Shown here: piece after piece, positions 56,317-64,000 of the stretch | Numbering within the stretch: position 1 is the first letter of the stretch | How the letters are laid out: every line of letters starts with the position of its first letter | Notes under the pieces: model-generated | The model's database searches: none | What the model was told of the DNA's origin: nothing | The model's input: the letters and a program-made list of their open reading frames with translations, nothing else | From: Sphingobium sp. AP49 | GTDB lineage: Bacteria > Pseudomonadota > Alphaproteobacteria > Sphingomonadales > Sphingomonadaceae | Direction: 5' to 3' | DNA: 64,000 nucleotides | Assembly: GCF_000281715.2 (NCBI RefSeq) | Contig: NZ_CP124576.1 | Coordinates: 4,251,001-4,315,000, forward strand | Made by a program: the position numbers and the translations under genes

Positions 56317-57212
56317 TCAGCCTTGCGCCAATCGTTGTTCGCAGACCTGCTCGACCAGCTGCTGCAGAATGGCGACCCGTTCGCCCAGCCAGTTCAGCTC
56401 TTCATCGCTCACGCTATATTGTTCGGAATAACGGGCGTTCACATAGGCCTGACGCAGCAGCTCGAAACAGCGGCGACTGAACTTGTCGTCACGCGGCCAG
56501 GCTTCGATCAGCGCTGGCGCGATCGCCTCGGCATGGCCGCGCAGGAAATTGAGCTTGTGCGACTTGGGGCTGTAGAGGGTCAGGGTGAGCAGCACACAAT
56601 GGTAGAACCGTTCAGCCGCCTGATGGAACTCAAAAGCTGCAATATTTGCCCGGCCATTCTCTTTCGCGAATAGAGCTTGCTTCAGAAAGCCGCTGGCGCT
56701 GTCGAACCATCGCGTGAAATGCGCCTGCGCTTCGGCGCGCGCTTCATCCTCTGGCAGGTCGCGCGGCTGGGTGAAGCAGAAGCCCTCCGCCTCATAGAGC
56801 GGGATGCCATCGCGCACGATATCGATGAAGAAAGGCCGCCCCTTTCCAGCTGGCGGTTCACATCAGACAGCGAGTGGACGATGAAATTGACCGGCGCGCT
56901 CAGCGTGCCCGCGATCGTCATGTCGCGCATCAACCGGTCCTCGGCCGCCGACCAATATTCAAAATCGACCAGATGCTCGTCATTGACGACGATCAGTATG
57001 TCATAATCCGACGTGTAGCCGCTGACCGGATCCTCGACCCAGCCGCCGCGCGCATAGGAGCCGTAGAGCATCAGCTTGAGGATGCGCGCCTGCTTGTTCC
57101 ATTTCTGGTTTCGCCGCGCCTGGGCAGCCTCGAACGCCTCGAACAGCACGCGCACCACATGGGCCAGCTCCTGCTGTTTGGTCTGGGGCAGATGATCAAG
57201 CTCGTTCCTCAT
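56317..57212 (-). pseudogene. Nucleotidyltransferase-HEPN fusion, frameshifted
   Basis: The N-terminal part (from MRNELDHLPQTKQQELAHVV, ATG 57212) is a MNT-type nucleotidyltransferase with GSYARGGW and SDYDILIVV. The C-terminal part (frame of 56317-56817) is a HEPN domain with KENGRANIAAFEFHQAAERF. The two frames join at a short A/G run on the minus strand (about 56839-56845, plus strand CCCCTTT) where one base is missing; restoring it gives 299 codons. MNT-HEPN pairs act as toxin-antitoxin or RNA-modifying systems. Could be a true inactivation, a sequencing error or a slippery site. Confidence 0.75.
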
Positions 57213-57283
57213 GCCCGACCTTCCTAACGCGATGAGAGGAAAGCGCAAAGCGCGCCCGGCATTGCCAGGCGCGCGCGCACCGA

Positions 57284-57589
57284 TCAGCCCAGCCATCGCC
57301 GCCACGCATGTCGATCTGGATCAGCCAGATTGCGCTGAAAATTGATCAGCGCACGGACCATCATCGCCTCGACCTGTCGCTGGCCGAGCCCGGTGCGCTC
57401 GGCGATCTGGGCATAATCCATATCGTCGAGCCGGACCGCGAGCATGATCTCGCGCTGCAAGCGGGACAAGCGCCGTATCGCATCCTCCAACCGATCAAGG
57501 ACAGCCGGATCGACATCGACATGCATGTCGCGCTCAGACGCTTTCGCCAGCGTCCGGCGCAGCGCCTCCCTGGCCCTTGCATCAGTCAT
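57284..57589 (-). CDS. Sigma-70 region 4-like DNA-binding protein
   Basis: 101 residues from ATG 57589. LEDAIRRLSRLQREIMLAVRLDD then MDYAQIAERTGLGQRQVEAM is a sigma region 4 HTH, but no region 2 precedes it. Such proteins recognise promoter -35-like DNA or act as regulators. Its start lies 8 nt inside the ardC 3' end, so the two were co-translated before ardC was broken. Confidence 0.78.
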   Translation of the reverse strand: MTDARAREALRRTLAKASERDMHVDVDPAVLDRLEDAIRRLSRLQREIMLAVRLDDMDYAQIAERTGLGQRQVEAMMVRALINFQRNLADPDRHAWRRWLG

Positions 57590-57864
57590 GCTCGCCTCCC
57601 TCTGCCGGGAGAAAGTCGAGCAGATAATGAGCCGCCTTGCTGGCCTGACTGGCGGCGCGAAAGATGGCACGATTATCCTCGCGCAACACCTCGAACCAGC
57701 CGCCGATATAGTCGGCATGACGCACGGTCGGGACGATGCCCAGCTCTGCGCACATGAAGGCGCTGGCCATCTCGGCGCACAGTTCCTCACGGGCATAATC
57801 ATCACTGCCGAAGTTGGCGCCGGTCAGCCGGTCGAGCCGTGATGCATGGCCGGTCCAGTGGCCC
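57582..57864 (-). pseudogene. ardC: ardC antirestriction gene, 3' part (interrupted by RIT element)
   Basis: Reads GHWTGHASRLDRL... to the stop and includes GSDDYAREELCAEMASAFMC and the C-terminal DNRAIFRAASQASKAAHYLL, typical of the zincin-like DUF1738/ArdC C-terminus. The 5' part is at 61231-61849. Joined without the element and one GGCCC copy, the gene is 897 nt, 298 codons plus stop, in frame, with the zinc motif HELGH intact. Confidence 0.88.
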
Positions 57865-57888
57865 TTATGCCGATATCGGCATAAGACC

Positions 57889-57918
57889 CATAATGCCGTG
57901 ATCCGGATTATGCCGCAT
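57889..57918. repeat. RIT element left inverted repeat
   Basis: 30 bp, exact reverse complement of 61202-61231. Outside it, 57865-57884 is a perfect 20-bp palindrome made from TTATGCCGAT and its complement, found only at this end. Confidence 0.9.
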
Positions 57919-57973
57919 GGCTTCCGCTGGAAGCCGGTTTTCCGGGCATCGGCCATGCGGCTATTCGGCATAA

Positions 57974-58966
57974 TCAGAGCCCTTCCAAGAACGCGAGGAG
58001 TTGATCGTCGGGCCGGAACCGGCCTGACGGAGTGGGCGGAGCCGCGACGCGAGCGAGCGCTTTCTCCTTCATCCGCATGTCGGCGTGGATGTAGATCTGG
58101 GTGGTCTCGACGTTCTCGTGACCAAGCCAGAGCGCGATCACCGCTGGATCGACGCCGTGGTGAAGCAGGTCCATCGCCGTGCTGTGGCGCAGCGTATGCG
58201 GCGTGACCCGCTTCGTGCCGATGCTCGGACACGCGCGCGATGCCGTGAGGCAGTGCTTACGCACCAGATGTTCGAGCGCATCGCGGCTCAGCCGTTCGCC
58301 CCGGATCGACGGGAACAGCGGTCTGCTCTCATCCTTGTCGTTGCCGATCCACGCCGCCAGCATCTTGCCCGTCTCGCGGCGAAGAGGGGTGGCGCGCTCC
58401 TTCCGCCCCTTGCCCATGCAGCGGATGTGCGCGCCGTTTCCGAGCACGACATCGCCGCGCGTGAGGCCGACCAGTTCGGATGCCCGGAGGCCGGTCTGAA
58501 CCGCGAGCAGCAGCAGCGCATGATCGCGCCGCCCCGCCCATGTCGTGCGGTCCGGCGCTGCCAGCAATGCCGCCATTTCGTCGGCGTCGAGGAACGTCAC
58601 CGTGCGCTTCACATAGCGCTTGTTCGGCATGGCGAGGATGCGCTGGCAGTGCAGCAGCCAGGTCGGATCGCTCATCGCCACGTAGCGGAAGAACGAGCGG
58701 ATCGCGGCGAGCCGGGTGTTGCGGCTGCGCGCGCTGTTGCCACGCGTCGTCTCGGTATGGACGAGGAAGTCGGCGACCAGATCGGCGTCGATATCCTCGA
58801 CCGTGAGCCTGACCGGCGGCTTGCCGTGGCGAGCGCTCGCATATCGGAGCAACAGCCGGAACGTGTCGCGATAGCCTGCGACCGTATGACGGCTCGCCTC
58901 CATCTGGACGCACAGCCGGTCGGTGAAGAAGCGCTGGATCAGCGCGGGCAAGGCAACCGCGCTCAT
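57974..58966 (-). CDS. Tyrosine recombinase RitC (third of the RIT trio)
   Basis: 330 residues. N-terminal SAM-like core-binding domain; catalytic domain with Arg in TGLRASEL, Lys in GKGRKER, His-x-x-Arg in HTLRHS, and LGHENVETTQIYIH ending in the catalytic Tyr. Intact active-site set. Starts inside the stop of the second recombinase (4-nt overlap). Probably needed with its partners for transposition. Confidence 0.9.
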   Translation of the reverse strand: MSAVALPALIQRFFTDRLCVQMEASRHTVAGYRDTFRLLLRYASARHGKPPVRLTVEDIDADLVADFLVHTETTRGNSARSRNTRLAAIRSFFRYVAMSDPTWLLHCQRILAMPNKRYVKRTVTFLDADEMAALLAAPDRTTWAGRRDHALLLLAVQTGLRASELVGLTRGDVVLGNGAHIRCMGKGRKERATPLRRETGKMLAAWIGNDKDESRPLFPSIRGERLSRDALEHLVRKHCLTASRACPSIGTKRVTPHTLRHSTAMDLLHHGVDPAVIALWLGHENVETTQIYIHADMRMKEKALARVAAPPTPSGRFRPDDQLLAFLEGL

Positions 58967-59904
58967 TGGACTGCCTCCCGGCCATCGGCTGTTGCTCGCG
59001 CCATCGCCAGATCGAGCAGTTCCGGGACCGCTTCCAGATACCAGTATGTGTTGGAGGGATCGCTATGGCCCAGATAGGTCGTCAGCCGGATCATCTCGCG
59101 AGCCGGGTCTTTGCCCGTGCGATACCAACCGATCATCGTCTTCACCGCGAAGGTGTGGCGAAGGTCGTGGATGCGCGGCCCGCGACCATGCTTGCAGTAT
59201 GGCTGATGAGCCCGAAGCCCGATCTGCTGGCAAGCCCGCGCGAAGTTGTAGCGGGCCGCGCAGTCGGTGAGCCTCGTCCCCTTGTCTGTGACGAACAGCG
59301 GCTTGGCCAGATGGCCGAGCAGCCGGTCGCGTTCGGCAAGATAGTCGATCAACGTCGCGACGACGCTCGGATCGAGCGGCAACAACCGCTCTTTGCCGAG
59401 CTTGCCCTGCCGGACGCGCAGCACGCCATGATCGGTATCGAGGTCATCACGATCGAGCCCGAGCGCCTCGTTGATCCTCAGGCCCGTGACCGCTATCAGC
59501 CCGAACAACGTCGAGCAGGTCAGCCCGCGCAGGCCGTAGATCGATGGCAGCGTTTCGGCCGCTGCGATGATCGACCCGATCTCGGCATCAGTGTAGATAT
59601 GCGGGCGCGACCGCTGGAAGCCTCCCGGCAAGAGGCCGCGCGGCGGCGGTTCGTGCCCCGGATCGAAGCTGCTCAGCCACTGCGCGAACAGCCGCACGAC
59701 GCTGAGCCTCGCCGCTCGCGTCGATGGGCAGGCTTCGGCCAGTGTGGCGTGCCAGCGCAGGAACAGCGCCGTATCGATATGAACGGCACCTTCGCGGTCG
59801 GCGAACCGGGTGAAGCGACGCAAGATGCGCTCGCTGGTGCCAAGGTCGTAACCGAGGCTGCGGCGAACGCTCAGATAGCGGTCGAGCTGGGAGGCGAGGC
59901 TCAT
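58963..59904 (-). CDS. Tyrosine recombinase RitB (second of the RIT trio)
   Basis: 313 residues. Arg in TGLRINEALGL, Lys in GKLGKERLLPL, HDLRHTF, and LGHSDPSNTYWYLE with the catalytic Tyr. Overlaps both neighbours by 4 nt (ATGA), so the three genes are translated as one coupled set. Confidence 0.9.
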   Translation of the reverse strand: MSLASQLDRYLSVRRSLGYDLGTSERILRRFTRFADREGAVHIDTALFLRWHATLAEACPSTRAARLSVVRLFAQWLSSFDPGHEPPPRGLLPGGFQRSRPHIYTDAEIGSIIAAAETLPSIYGLRGLTCSTLFGLIAVTGLRINEALGLDRDDLDTDHGVLRVRQGKLGKERLLPLDPSVVATLIDYLAERDRLLGHLAKPLFVTDKGTRLTDCAARYNFARACQQIGLRAHQPYCKHGRGPRIHDLRHTFAVKTMIGWYRTGKDPAREMIRLTTYLGHSDPSNTYWYLEAVPELLDLAMARATADGREAVQ

Positions 59905-61112
59905 TGCGCGCCTCCCGCCACCGGCCAGGGCTGCGCGACCGACCGCAGTCCGTCGATGTCGAGCCGGGCATATATCATTGTCGATGATCGGGAGCGGTGC
60001 CGCAGCACGTCGCCCACTTCGTCGAGCGACGCGCCCGTATTCACGAGCTGGGTGGCAAGGCTATGACGCAGAAGGTGCGATCCCACATAGGGCGTCGCCG
60101 GCTTCTTGCCGGTCGCCTTGAGGGCATCCTTGAGGATGGCGTTGACGATCTGCCCATCCTTGAACGGGCGATGCGGCGCGCGATGGGCGACGAACATCGT
60201 GCGGCAAGCCGCCGGTCCTCGCTCCTCGCGAAGATAGCGGCTCAGCGCGTCGCCGACCTCCACCGTGATCGGCAGGCGGTCGTGCAGCTTGCCCTTGCCG
60301 CGCACCGTAAGCTCGCCCGAGCGCCAGTCGATGTCGTCGAGCTGGATCGCAATGACCTCGGCCGCGCGCAGGCCAAGCCGGGCCATGAGCAACAGCATCG
60401 CATAGTCCCGCGCGCCGTGACGGGGATTGTCGCGCACGCAAGCCAGCACTGCCTCGACGCCTTCCGGCGACAGGTGGCGCGGCAATCGCGCTCCCCAGAC
60501 CTTCGCCGTCTTCGGCACGCTCAGCGCCAGATTGGTCGCCGTGGCCCCGCAGCCGAACAGATATTGAAGGAAGATACGGACATGGGTGGCGACCGTCTTG
60601 TCGCGACGGGCGGTGGTCAGCACATGTTCCATGAAGCCGATCACGTCGGCGGGACGCAGGCTGCCCGGATCGATTATCGTCTCGCCGAAGCGATCGTCGA
60701 GGAAGCGGCGCGCGAAGCCTATCGTATGGGGGATGCTCCGCGGACTGAGGCCGCGCTGTTTGACGAGATAGGTCTCGAAGTCCGCCAGCAGTGTCGCGCG
60801 CGCCTGCTGCACCTCGGTCAATGGCACCGGCTGCGTCACGCCGATATCGAGCAGATGCTGCGCGAAGCGACGGGCCAACTTATACGGCCATGCCGTGCCC
60901 GCATGCTTGCGCGGCACTTTGCGGCCCACCTGCTCGGCCATGTCGAGGGTCAACGCCGGAGGGTCGATCCCCTCAGCATCCATCACGTGGCCCACTTTCC
61001 GCAGGATCCATCGATAGGCATTGATCGTGGCGGGTGTGTAGTTCTCCGCCGCAAAACTCTCGGCGAACGAGTCCAGATAAGGCTCGATGCTGGTCTGCAA
61101 ATATTGAGGCAT
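59901..61112 (-). CDS. Tyrosine recombinase RitA (first of the RIT trio)
   Basis: 403 residues from ATG 61112 (MPQYLQTSIEPYLDSFAESF); the frame is open for 21 more codons upstream but these cover the element's end repeats. Arg in LGLRAAEVI, Lys in RGKGKLHDRL, SHLLRHSLATQLV, and STMIYARLDI with Tyr. Longer N-terminal region than the other two. Confidence 0.9.
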   Translation of the reverse strand: MPQYLQTSIEPYLDSFAESFAAENYTPATINAYRWILRKVGHVMDAEGIDPPALTLDMAEQVGRKVPRKHAGTAWPYKLARRFAQHLLDIGVTQPVPLTEVQQARATLLADFETYLVKQRGLSPRSIPHTIGFARRFLDDRFGETIIDPGSLRPADVIGFMEHVLTTARRDKTVATHVRIFLQYLFGCGATATNLALSVPKTAKVWGARLPRHLSPEGVEAVLACVRDNPRHGARDYAMLLLMARLGLRAAEVIAIQLDDIDWRSGELTVRGKGKLHDRLPITVEVGDALSRYLREERGPAACRTMFVAHRAPHRPFKDGQIVNAILKDALKATGKKPATPYVGSHLLRHSLATQLVNTGASLDEVGDVLRHRSRSSTMIYARLDIDGLRSVAQPWPVAGGAQ

Positions 61113-61201
61113 GATCGTCGTGCTCCATGTCGTTGGAGCGACGAAGATTATGCCGAATGGGATTGGCGCGATCATACTGCCAACCGCGCGCTGCCGATCA
61201 G

Positions 61202-61231
61202 ATGCGGCATAATCCGGATCACGGCATTATG
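61202..61231. repeat. RIT element right inverted repeat
   Basis: 30 bp, reverse complement of 57889-57918. Its last base (G, 61231) is also the first base of the right GGCCC repeat, so the element's exact end is uncertain by one or a few bases. Subterminal GATTATGCCGAAT at 61146-61158 is inverted at 57963-57975. Confidence 0.9.
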
Positions 61232-61849
61232 GCCCAGCTCATGGAGGATGGTGCGATACCAGTTGATCGGTTCATGGAAGGCAGCCTGATCGGGCACCCG
61301 GATATAGTCAGGGCTTGACGCATAGAAAGCGCTCTCGCCGCCCACCCGGATGTCGGCCCCGCATGCCCGGATCAGCCGGTGCGCCTGCGGCACCAGTTCC
61401 TCGAATGGTCGCGCCTCCGTCACGGTCATCAGCTTTTCGGGCAGGCCCTCGCACTGCTCGACATTGAACAGGGTGAAGCGCTTGAGGAAGGCCACCTGCC
61501 GCGCCTCGCGCTGTTCGTCACGGGCCTTTTGCTGCTCGTCCTTGGGCGTGAAACGGTCGGCATAGCAGACGGTCGTGCCTGCCTCGCCCTTGCGGACATT
61601 GCCGCCCAGCGCCTGCGCCTGTCGATAGGTGATCCAGCGCTGCGCGCCATAGCCCCGCTCGAACAGGCGGTCCCACAGGATCAGGATGTTGATGCCTGAA
61701 TAGCAGCGGCCCGTTGCCGCATTGCGGGGAAGCCCGGTGGCAGTGAGGCTCGTGTCCCAGGGCTGCACCCATGGCAGCCGCCCCTCTCCCAGCTGCGCGA
61801 TAATATGCTGCGTCACATCGTCATAGAGCGATCCGTTACCCTTACCCAT
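61231..61849 (-). pseudogene. ardC: ardC antirestriction gene, 5' part
   Basis: From MGKGNGSLYDDVTQHIIAQL (ATG 61849, with GGAGAAAGG upstream). N-terminal ssDNA-binding DUF1738 region (LPWVQPWDT, YSGINILILWDR, TVCYADRF) leads to INWYRTILHELGH, then runs into the RIT element. ArdC proteins help incoming DNA evade restriction. The fragment alone would lose the third zinc ligand. Confidence 0.88.
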
Positions 61850-62359
61850 GTCCTTTCTCCTGCCTCTCCAGCACCGGCCGCCGGAATGGCGGGGGTGGGC
61901 GGCAAGGAGGCGCACGGCAGGCCCGTGCCCATGAGGCGGGCTGCACCCGCAGGGCCGCAACGTAAGAGGAGGAGCCGGCGTAGCCGGCTTGCAGCCCGCC
62001 GGCACGGGCCTAGAGAAAGCCGACGCCCACCCCCGTCATTCTGGCGGCCCCAGACAAACCGACGTCAGCGCGGCGCAGCTGCGCTGGCCGCAGCCAGCAG
62101 CCCAATGGGCTGCAAAGCGTCAGCGATCATCGCCCGGCAGGGACGAGACAAGCGCAGCGCCGACTCGGTGGAGCACAGCGGAGCAGAGCGCGATCCGCCA
62201 CAGGCGGAGACGCCCGTTCCCATCTGCTGTTCTATGTCAGTTTACGCCAGATCATGACAAAGCCCGCCAGACACGGCTCAGTCGCTTGCTTCCGCTCAAG
62301 CCGCTGCCGAGGCTCATCGCAAAGGGGATCAGACTTATCCACAGCAGCAAGGACCAGCC
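61850..62359. other. Non-coding region between ardC and alpA-like gene, with structure
   Basis: 510 nt with no gene. Holds the nested inverted repeat at 61876-62049, a GCGCAGCTGCGC palindrome (62073-62084) and CAGCCC-AAT-GGGCTG (62098-62112). Must contain promoters for ardC (minus) and the AlpA-like gene (plus). Confidence 0.6.
61876..62049. repeat. 174-bp nested inverted repeat upstream of ardC
   Basis: Outer arms 61876-61901 / 62024-62049 (26 nt, 24 paired plus 2 G-U); middle arms 61919-61929 / 62001-62011 (11 nt, perfect); inner arms 61935-61945 / 61990-62000 (11 nt, perfect); top hairpin AGCCGGC-GTA-GCCGGCT at 61973-61989. An RNA or cruciform of this shape would be very stable. Could be a structured leader of ardC, a non-coding RNA or a replication/transfer site. 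Confidence 0.75.
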
Positions 62360-62593
62360 ATGACCATGCCCCCGACCGACCGTATCCTGCGCCTCAACAC
62401 CGTCCTCGACCGAACCGGCCTCAGCCGCACGACCCTCTATTGCAAGGTCCAGGCCGGCACCTTTCCCAAACAGATCAGGATTGCCACCCGCTGCATGGGC
62501 TGGCGCGAATCCGCCATCAACGACTGGGTGCGCAATCCCATGTTCTGGACTGTCGAGGATGCCGACAAGCGGCGGCAGGCATCGTCATTGTAA
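62360..62593 (+). CDS. AlpA-family DNA-binding regulator
   Basis: 77 residues, wHTH of the excisionase/AlpA type: RILRLNTVLDRTGLSRTTLY then GTFPKQIRIATRCMGWRESA. AlpA-like proteins regulate integrase or excision in integrated elements. Points away from ardC. Supports this being an integrated element. Confidence 0.85.
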   Translation: MTMPPTDRILRLNTVLDRTGLSRTTLYCKVQAGTFPKQIRIATRCMGWRESAINDWVRNPMFWTVEDADKRRQASSL

Positions 62594-62663
62594 AGTCATC
62601 GATACGCACCATATCAGCTCTGTCGCTCCTTCCCCCCTTGGGGCGGCACCTCCCTGAACTATG

Positions 62664-62700
62664 GCCCCGCCGTGGAGTTTTCTCCGGCGGGGCTTCTTTT
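62664..62700 (+). terminator. Intrinsic terminator after the AlpA-like gene
   Basis: GCCCCGCCG-T-GGAG pairs with CTCC-GGCGGGGC, followed by TTCTTTT. Confidence 0.75.
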
Positions 62701-62805
62701 ATCGATGCCGCATGATCTTGCCACTGCTTGGTGCCTGTCTCCAGTCTTGCCATGGGCATGCAGAAGCCCGATCGGTGCAGGCTTGATGGGGGACAGGGGC
62801 AAAGC

Positions 62806-63609
62806 ATGAGAGCGATATTCACCGAGGCGGCATCATTGCTGGGCCGCCATGTGGAAAGCGTCACGCGCGTCGCAGGCGGCGATCTTTCCTTCGTTGCGCG
62901 CCTTTCCCTGTCAGGCGGTGATAGTGTCATCGCAAAACGGGGCGACAGAGTTGTCGAGGAAGCCCGCATGCTCGCAGCGATCGCGGCGACCGGCACGAGC
63001 GTTCCGCAGATATTGGCTGTTCAGGATGATCTTCTGCTGCTTGAAGACCTTCCCTCGGGTGGCCGGCTTGCCCGCAATTGGGCGCATCTTGCCGAACTGC
63101 TGGACCTTCTCCATGCCCCGAGCCAGGCGGCCTATGGCTGGGATCGCGATTATGGCTTCGGCGATGTGTTGATCCTCAATGGCCGATCCGACAACTGGGT
63201 CACCTTCTGGGCGGAGCAACGCCTGCGCTGCCATATTCCGCATCTCAGTGCCCAGTTGGCCCATCGCGTCGAGCGGCTCGCCGATCGTCTTGGCGAGCAC
63301 CTACCCAATCGCCCGCCCTCAGCCCTCCTCCATGGCGATCTGTGGGGTGGCAATATCCTTGTCGGTCAGGACCGTATCAGCGGGCTGATCGACCCTGCAT
63401 GCTACCATGGCGACCGCGAGGTCGATCTTGCCATGCTGGGTCTGTTCGACCAACCGCCACAGATATTCTACGATGCCTGCGGCCTCACCCAGGGCTGGGA
63501 AGAGCGCCAGCCCGTCTATCGGCTGTGGCCGCTGCTCGTCCATGTCCGGCTCTTTGGCGGCACCTATCATCAGCAGGCTGGGGCATGTCTTGAGCAGCTG
63601 GGGCTCTGA
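62806..63609 (+). CDS. Fructosamine/ketosamine-3-kinase family protein
   Basis: 267 residues from ATG 62806 after an AGGGG site; the frame is open upstream but shows no family match. Protein-kinase-like fold: VIAKRGD (Lys), ALLHGDLWGGNIL (catalytic Asp/Asn) and LIDPACYHGDREVDLAML (DFG-like Asp). Phosphorylates ketosamines formed by glycation so that they break down. Whether it is island cargo or chromosomal is not clear. Confidence 0.85.
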   Translation: MRAIFTEAASLLGRHVESVTRVAGGDLSFVARLSLSGGDSVIAKRGDRVVEEARMLAAIAATGTSVPQILAVQDDLLLLEDLPSGGRLARNWAHLAELLDLLHAPSQAAYGWDRDYGFGDVLILNGRSDNWVTFWAEQRLRCHIPHLSAQLAHRVERLADRLGEHLPNRPPSALLHGDLWGGNILVGQDRISGLIDPACYHGDREVDLAMLGLFDQPPQIFYDACGLTQGWEERQPVYRLWPLLVHVRLFGGTYHQQAGACLEQLGL

Positions 63610-64000
63610 CCGGCCCGCAATCGTCCTCAGTTGCGCTAGGTGCAATCGCACTCCAGCCTTTCTCAATTGGTAGGACAGCGCCGCCCAACCACAGAGGCCC
63701 GGCCTTTCAGGCATCCTCTCCTCAAACTCATCGGCCGGTCTACTGATCGGCCTTTTTTTGTCTCGCTCGGCTTTACTTGGCGTCAGTGAAAGCGCTTTTG
63801 TCATCGTACTGCAGAGGATCAAACGCGCGCCCTCGCCCTGCTTCTTGCCGACGCTGTTTGAGCGTCCGCAAAAATCTGTAACACGCGAGAGCGGGTGGCT
63901 CGGCGCGGTTGCTAAGAGTGGTTCCCCCGGCTGCTTTTCGGCAGGGGATGATTGGTCCAGTAGGGCCGCTAACGGCAAGGCATGGGACTTACCAGACCGT
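63610..64000. other. Non-coding end region
   Basis: No convincing gene. A plus-strand terminator lies at 63733-63759. An antisense open frame overlaps the kinase gene but has no family features. The remainder is unassigned. Confidence 0.5.
63733..63759 (+). terminator. Intrinsic terminator downstream of the kinase gene
   Basis: Short stem GGCCG / CGGCC with a 10-nt loop, followed by seven T. Confidence 0.65.

Larger units (their letters stand above)
57865..61230. mobile_element. RIT element (recombinase in trio) inserted in ardC
   Basis: 3366 bp carrying three overlapping tyrosine recombinase genes on the minus strand. Flanked by GGCCC direct repeats (57860-57864 and 61231-61235). Ends carry a perfect 30-bp inverted repeat (57889-57918 / 61202-61231) and further TTATGCCG-type motifs. 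Such trios move as units and have been reported from sphingomonads and other proteobacteria. It has split the ardC codons for HELGH. Confidence 0.88.
50299..64000. mobile_element. Integrated mobilisable element or genomic island (right end outside window)
   Basis: Starts at a tRNA 3' fragment and holds a MOBQ relaxase with oriT, traC/traD, antirestriction ardC, AlpA-like regulator, HEPN-type genes and a nested RIT transposable element. No type IV secretion genes (virB/traG) are in the window, so it could be mobilised by a helper or carry them beyond 64 kb. Right boundary not seen. Genes near the window end (fructosamine-kinase-like) may already be cargo or chromosome. Confidence 0.6.

Noticed and set aside
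58085..61289. Large plus-strand open frames over the RIT element
   Set aside because: Antisense to three intact tyrosine recombinases with full catalytic residues.
63640..63720. tRNA-like stretch containing CTCAATTGGTAGGACAGC
   Set aside because: Resembles a D arm, but no acceptor stem, no anticodon stem of five pairs and no T-loop could be folded.
63319..63978. 219-codon minus-strand open frame
   Set aside because: Antisense to the fructosamine-kinase-like gene and to its terminator; no family pattern.

Overview
The window is a high-GC alphaproteobacterial chromosome segment, most likely from a sphingomonad (Sphingobium/Sphingomonas type). This rests on the metX-metW pair, divK beside a DUF3572 gene, a bolA / J-domain / cobS / cobT neighbourhood, a large TonB-dependent receptor next to a TetR regulator, palindromic intergenic repeats of the CCGAACGGA type, and Ti-type (MOBQ) mobilisation genes. 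Genus is an inference from gene content, not a measurement.

Positions 1 to about 50.3 kb look like ordinary chromosome. 1-3.1 kb: macro-domain protein (cut by the window edge), VOC protein, AsmA-like protein. 3.2-8.2 kb: translation block rpmI-rplT, a LysE-type exporter, pheS-pheT. 8.2-12.1 kb: DUF4386 membrane protein, small periplasmic protein, aldose epimerase, prfC. 12.1-16.7 kb: MFS transporter, TonB-dependent receptor and divergent TetR regulator with a candidate operator. 16.8-19.3 kb: metX-metW-pentapeptide operon. 19.3-25 kb: 2-hydroxyacid dehydrogenase, cytoplasmic-type arylsulfatase, hisC-tyrA. 25-27.9 kb: ftsE-ftsX-ydcF-plsC, tightly overlapped. 28-37.2 kb: zinc-ribbon protein, pirin/GST pair, then bolA, J-domain protein, DUF1294, Hsp70-like, cobS, osmC, cobT and a GreA/GreB-like protein. 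37.3-41.2 kb: dps, GDT1-like transporter, rpmG, PhoX-like phosphatase. 41.3-45 kb: divK and an overlapping chain DUF3572-HAD-RidA-GDPD-GNAT. 45-50.2 kb: Sel1 protein, Bcr-type MFS, APC permease, pgeF, FadR-type regulator.

From 50.3 kb the character changes. An 18-bp tRNA 3' end (minus strand, ending in CCA and followed by an intrinsic terminator) has no tRNA body attached, which marks the probable left attachment site of an integrated element running past the window's right edge. Inside are a lower-GC DUF5343 + TIGR02391 (HEPN) gene pair, a MOBQ relaxase gene (traA) divergent from traC/traD with an RSF1010/Ti-like oriT between them, an MliC-like protein, a frameshifted nucleotidyltransferase-HEPN gene, a protein with only sigma region 4, and an ardC antirestriction gene. 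The ardC gene is split within its HELGH zinc motif codons by a 3.37-kb three-tyrosine-recombinase (RIT) element. Removing the element and one copy of a 5-bp repeat restores the ardC frame exactly. Upstream of ardC is a 174-bp nested inverted repeat, then an AlpA-like regulator and a fructosamine-kinase-like gene.

The strongest candidates for undescribed biology are the DUF5343/TIGR02391 pair, the RIT insertion with its repeated TTATGCCG end motifs, the nested palindrome upstream of ardC, and an orphan terminator in the rpmG leader.
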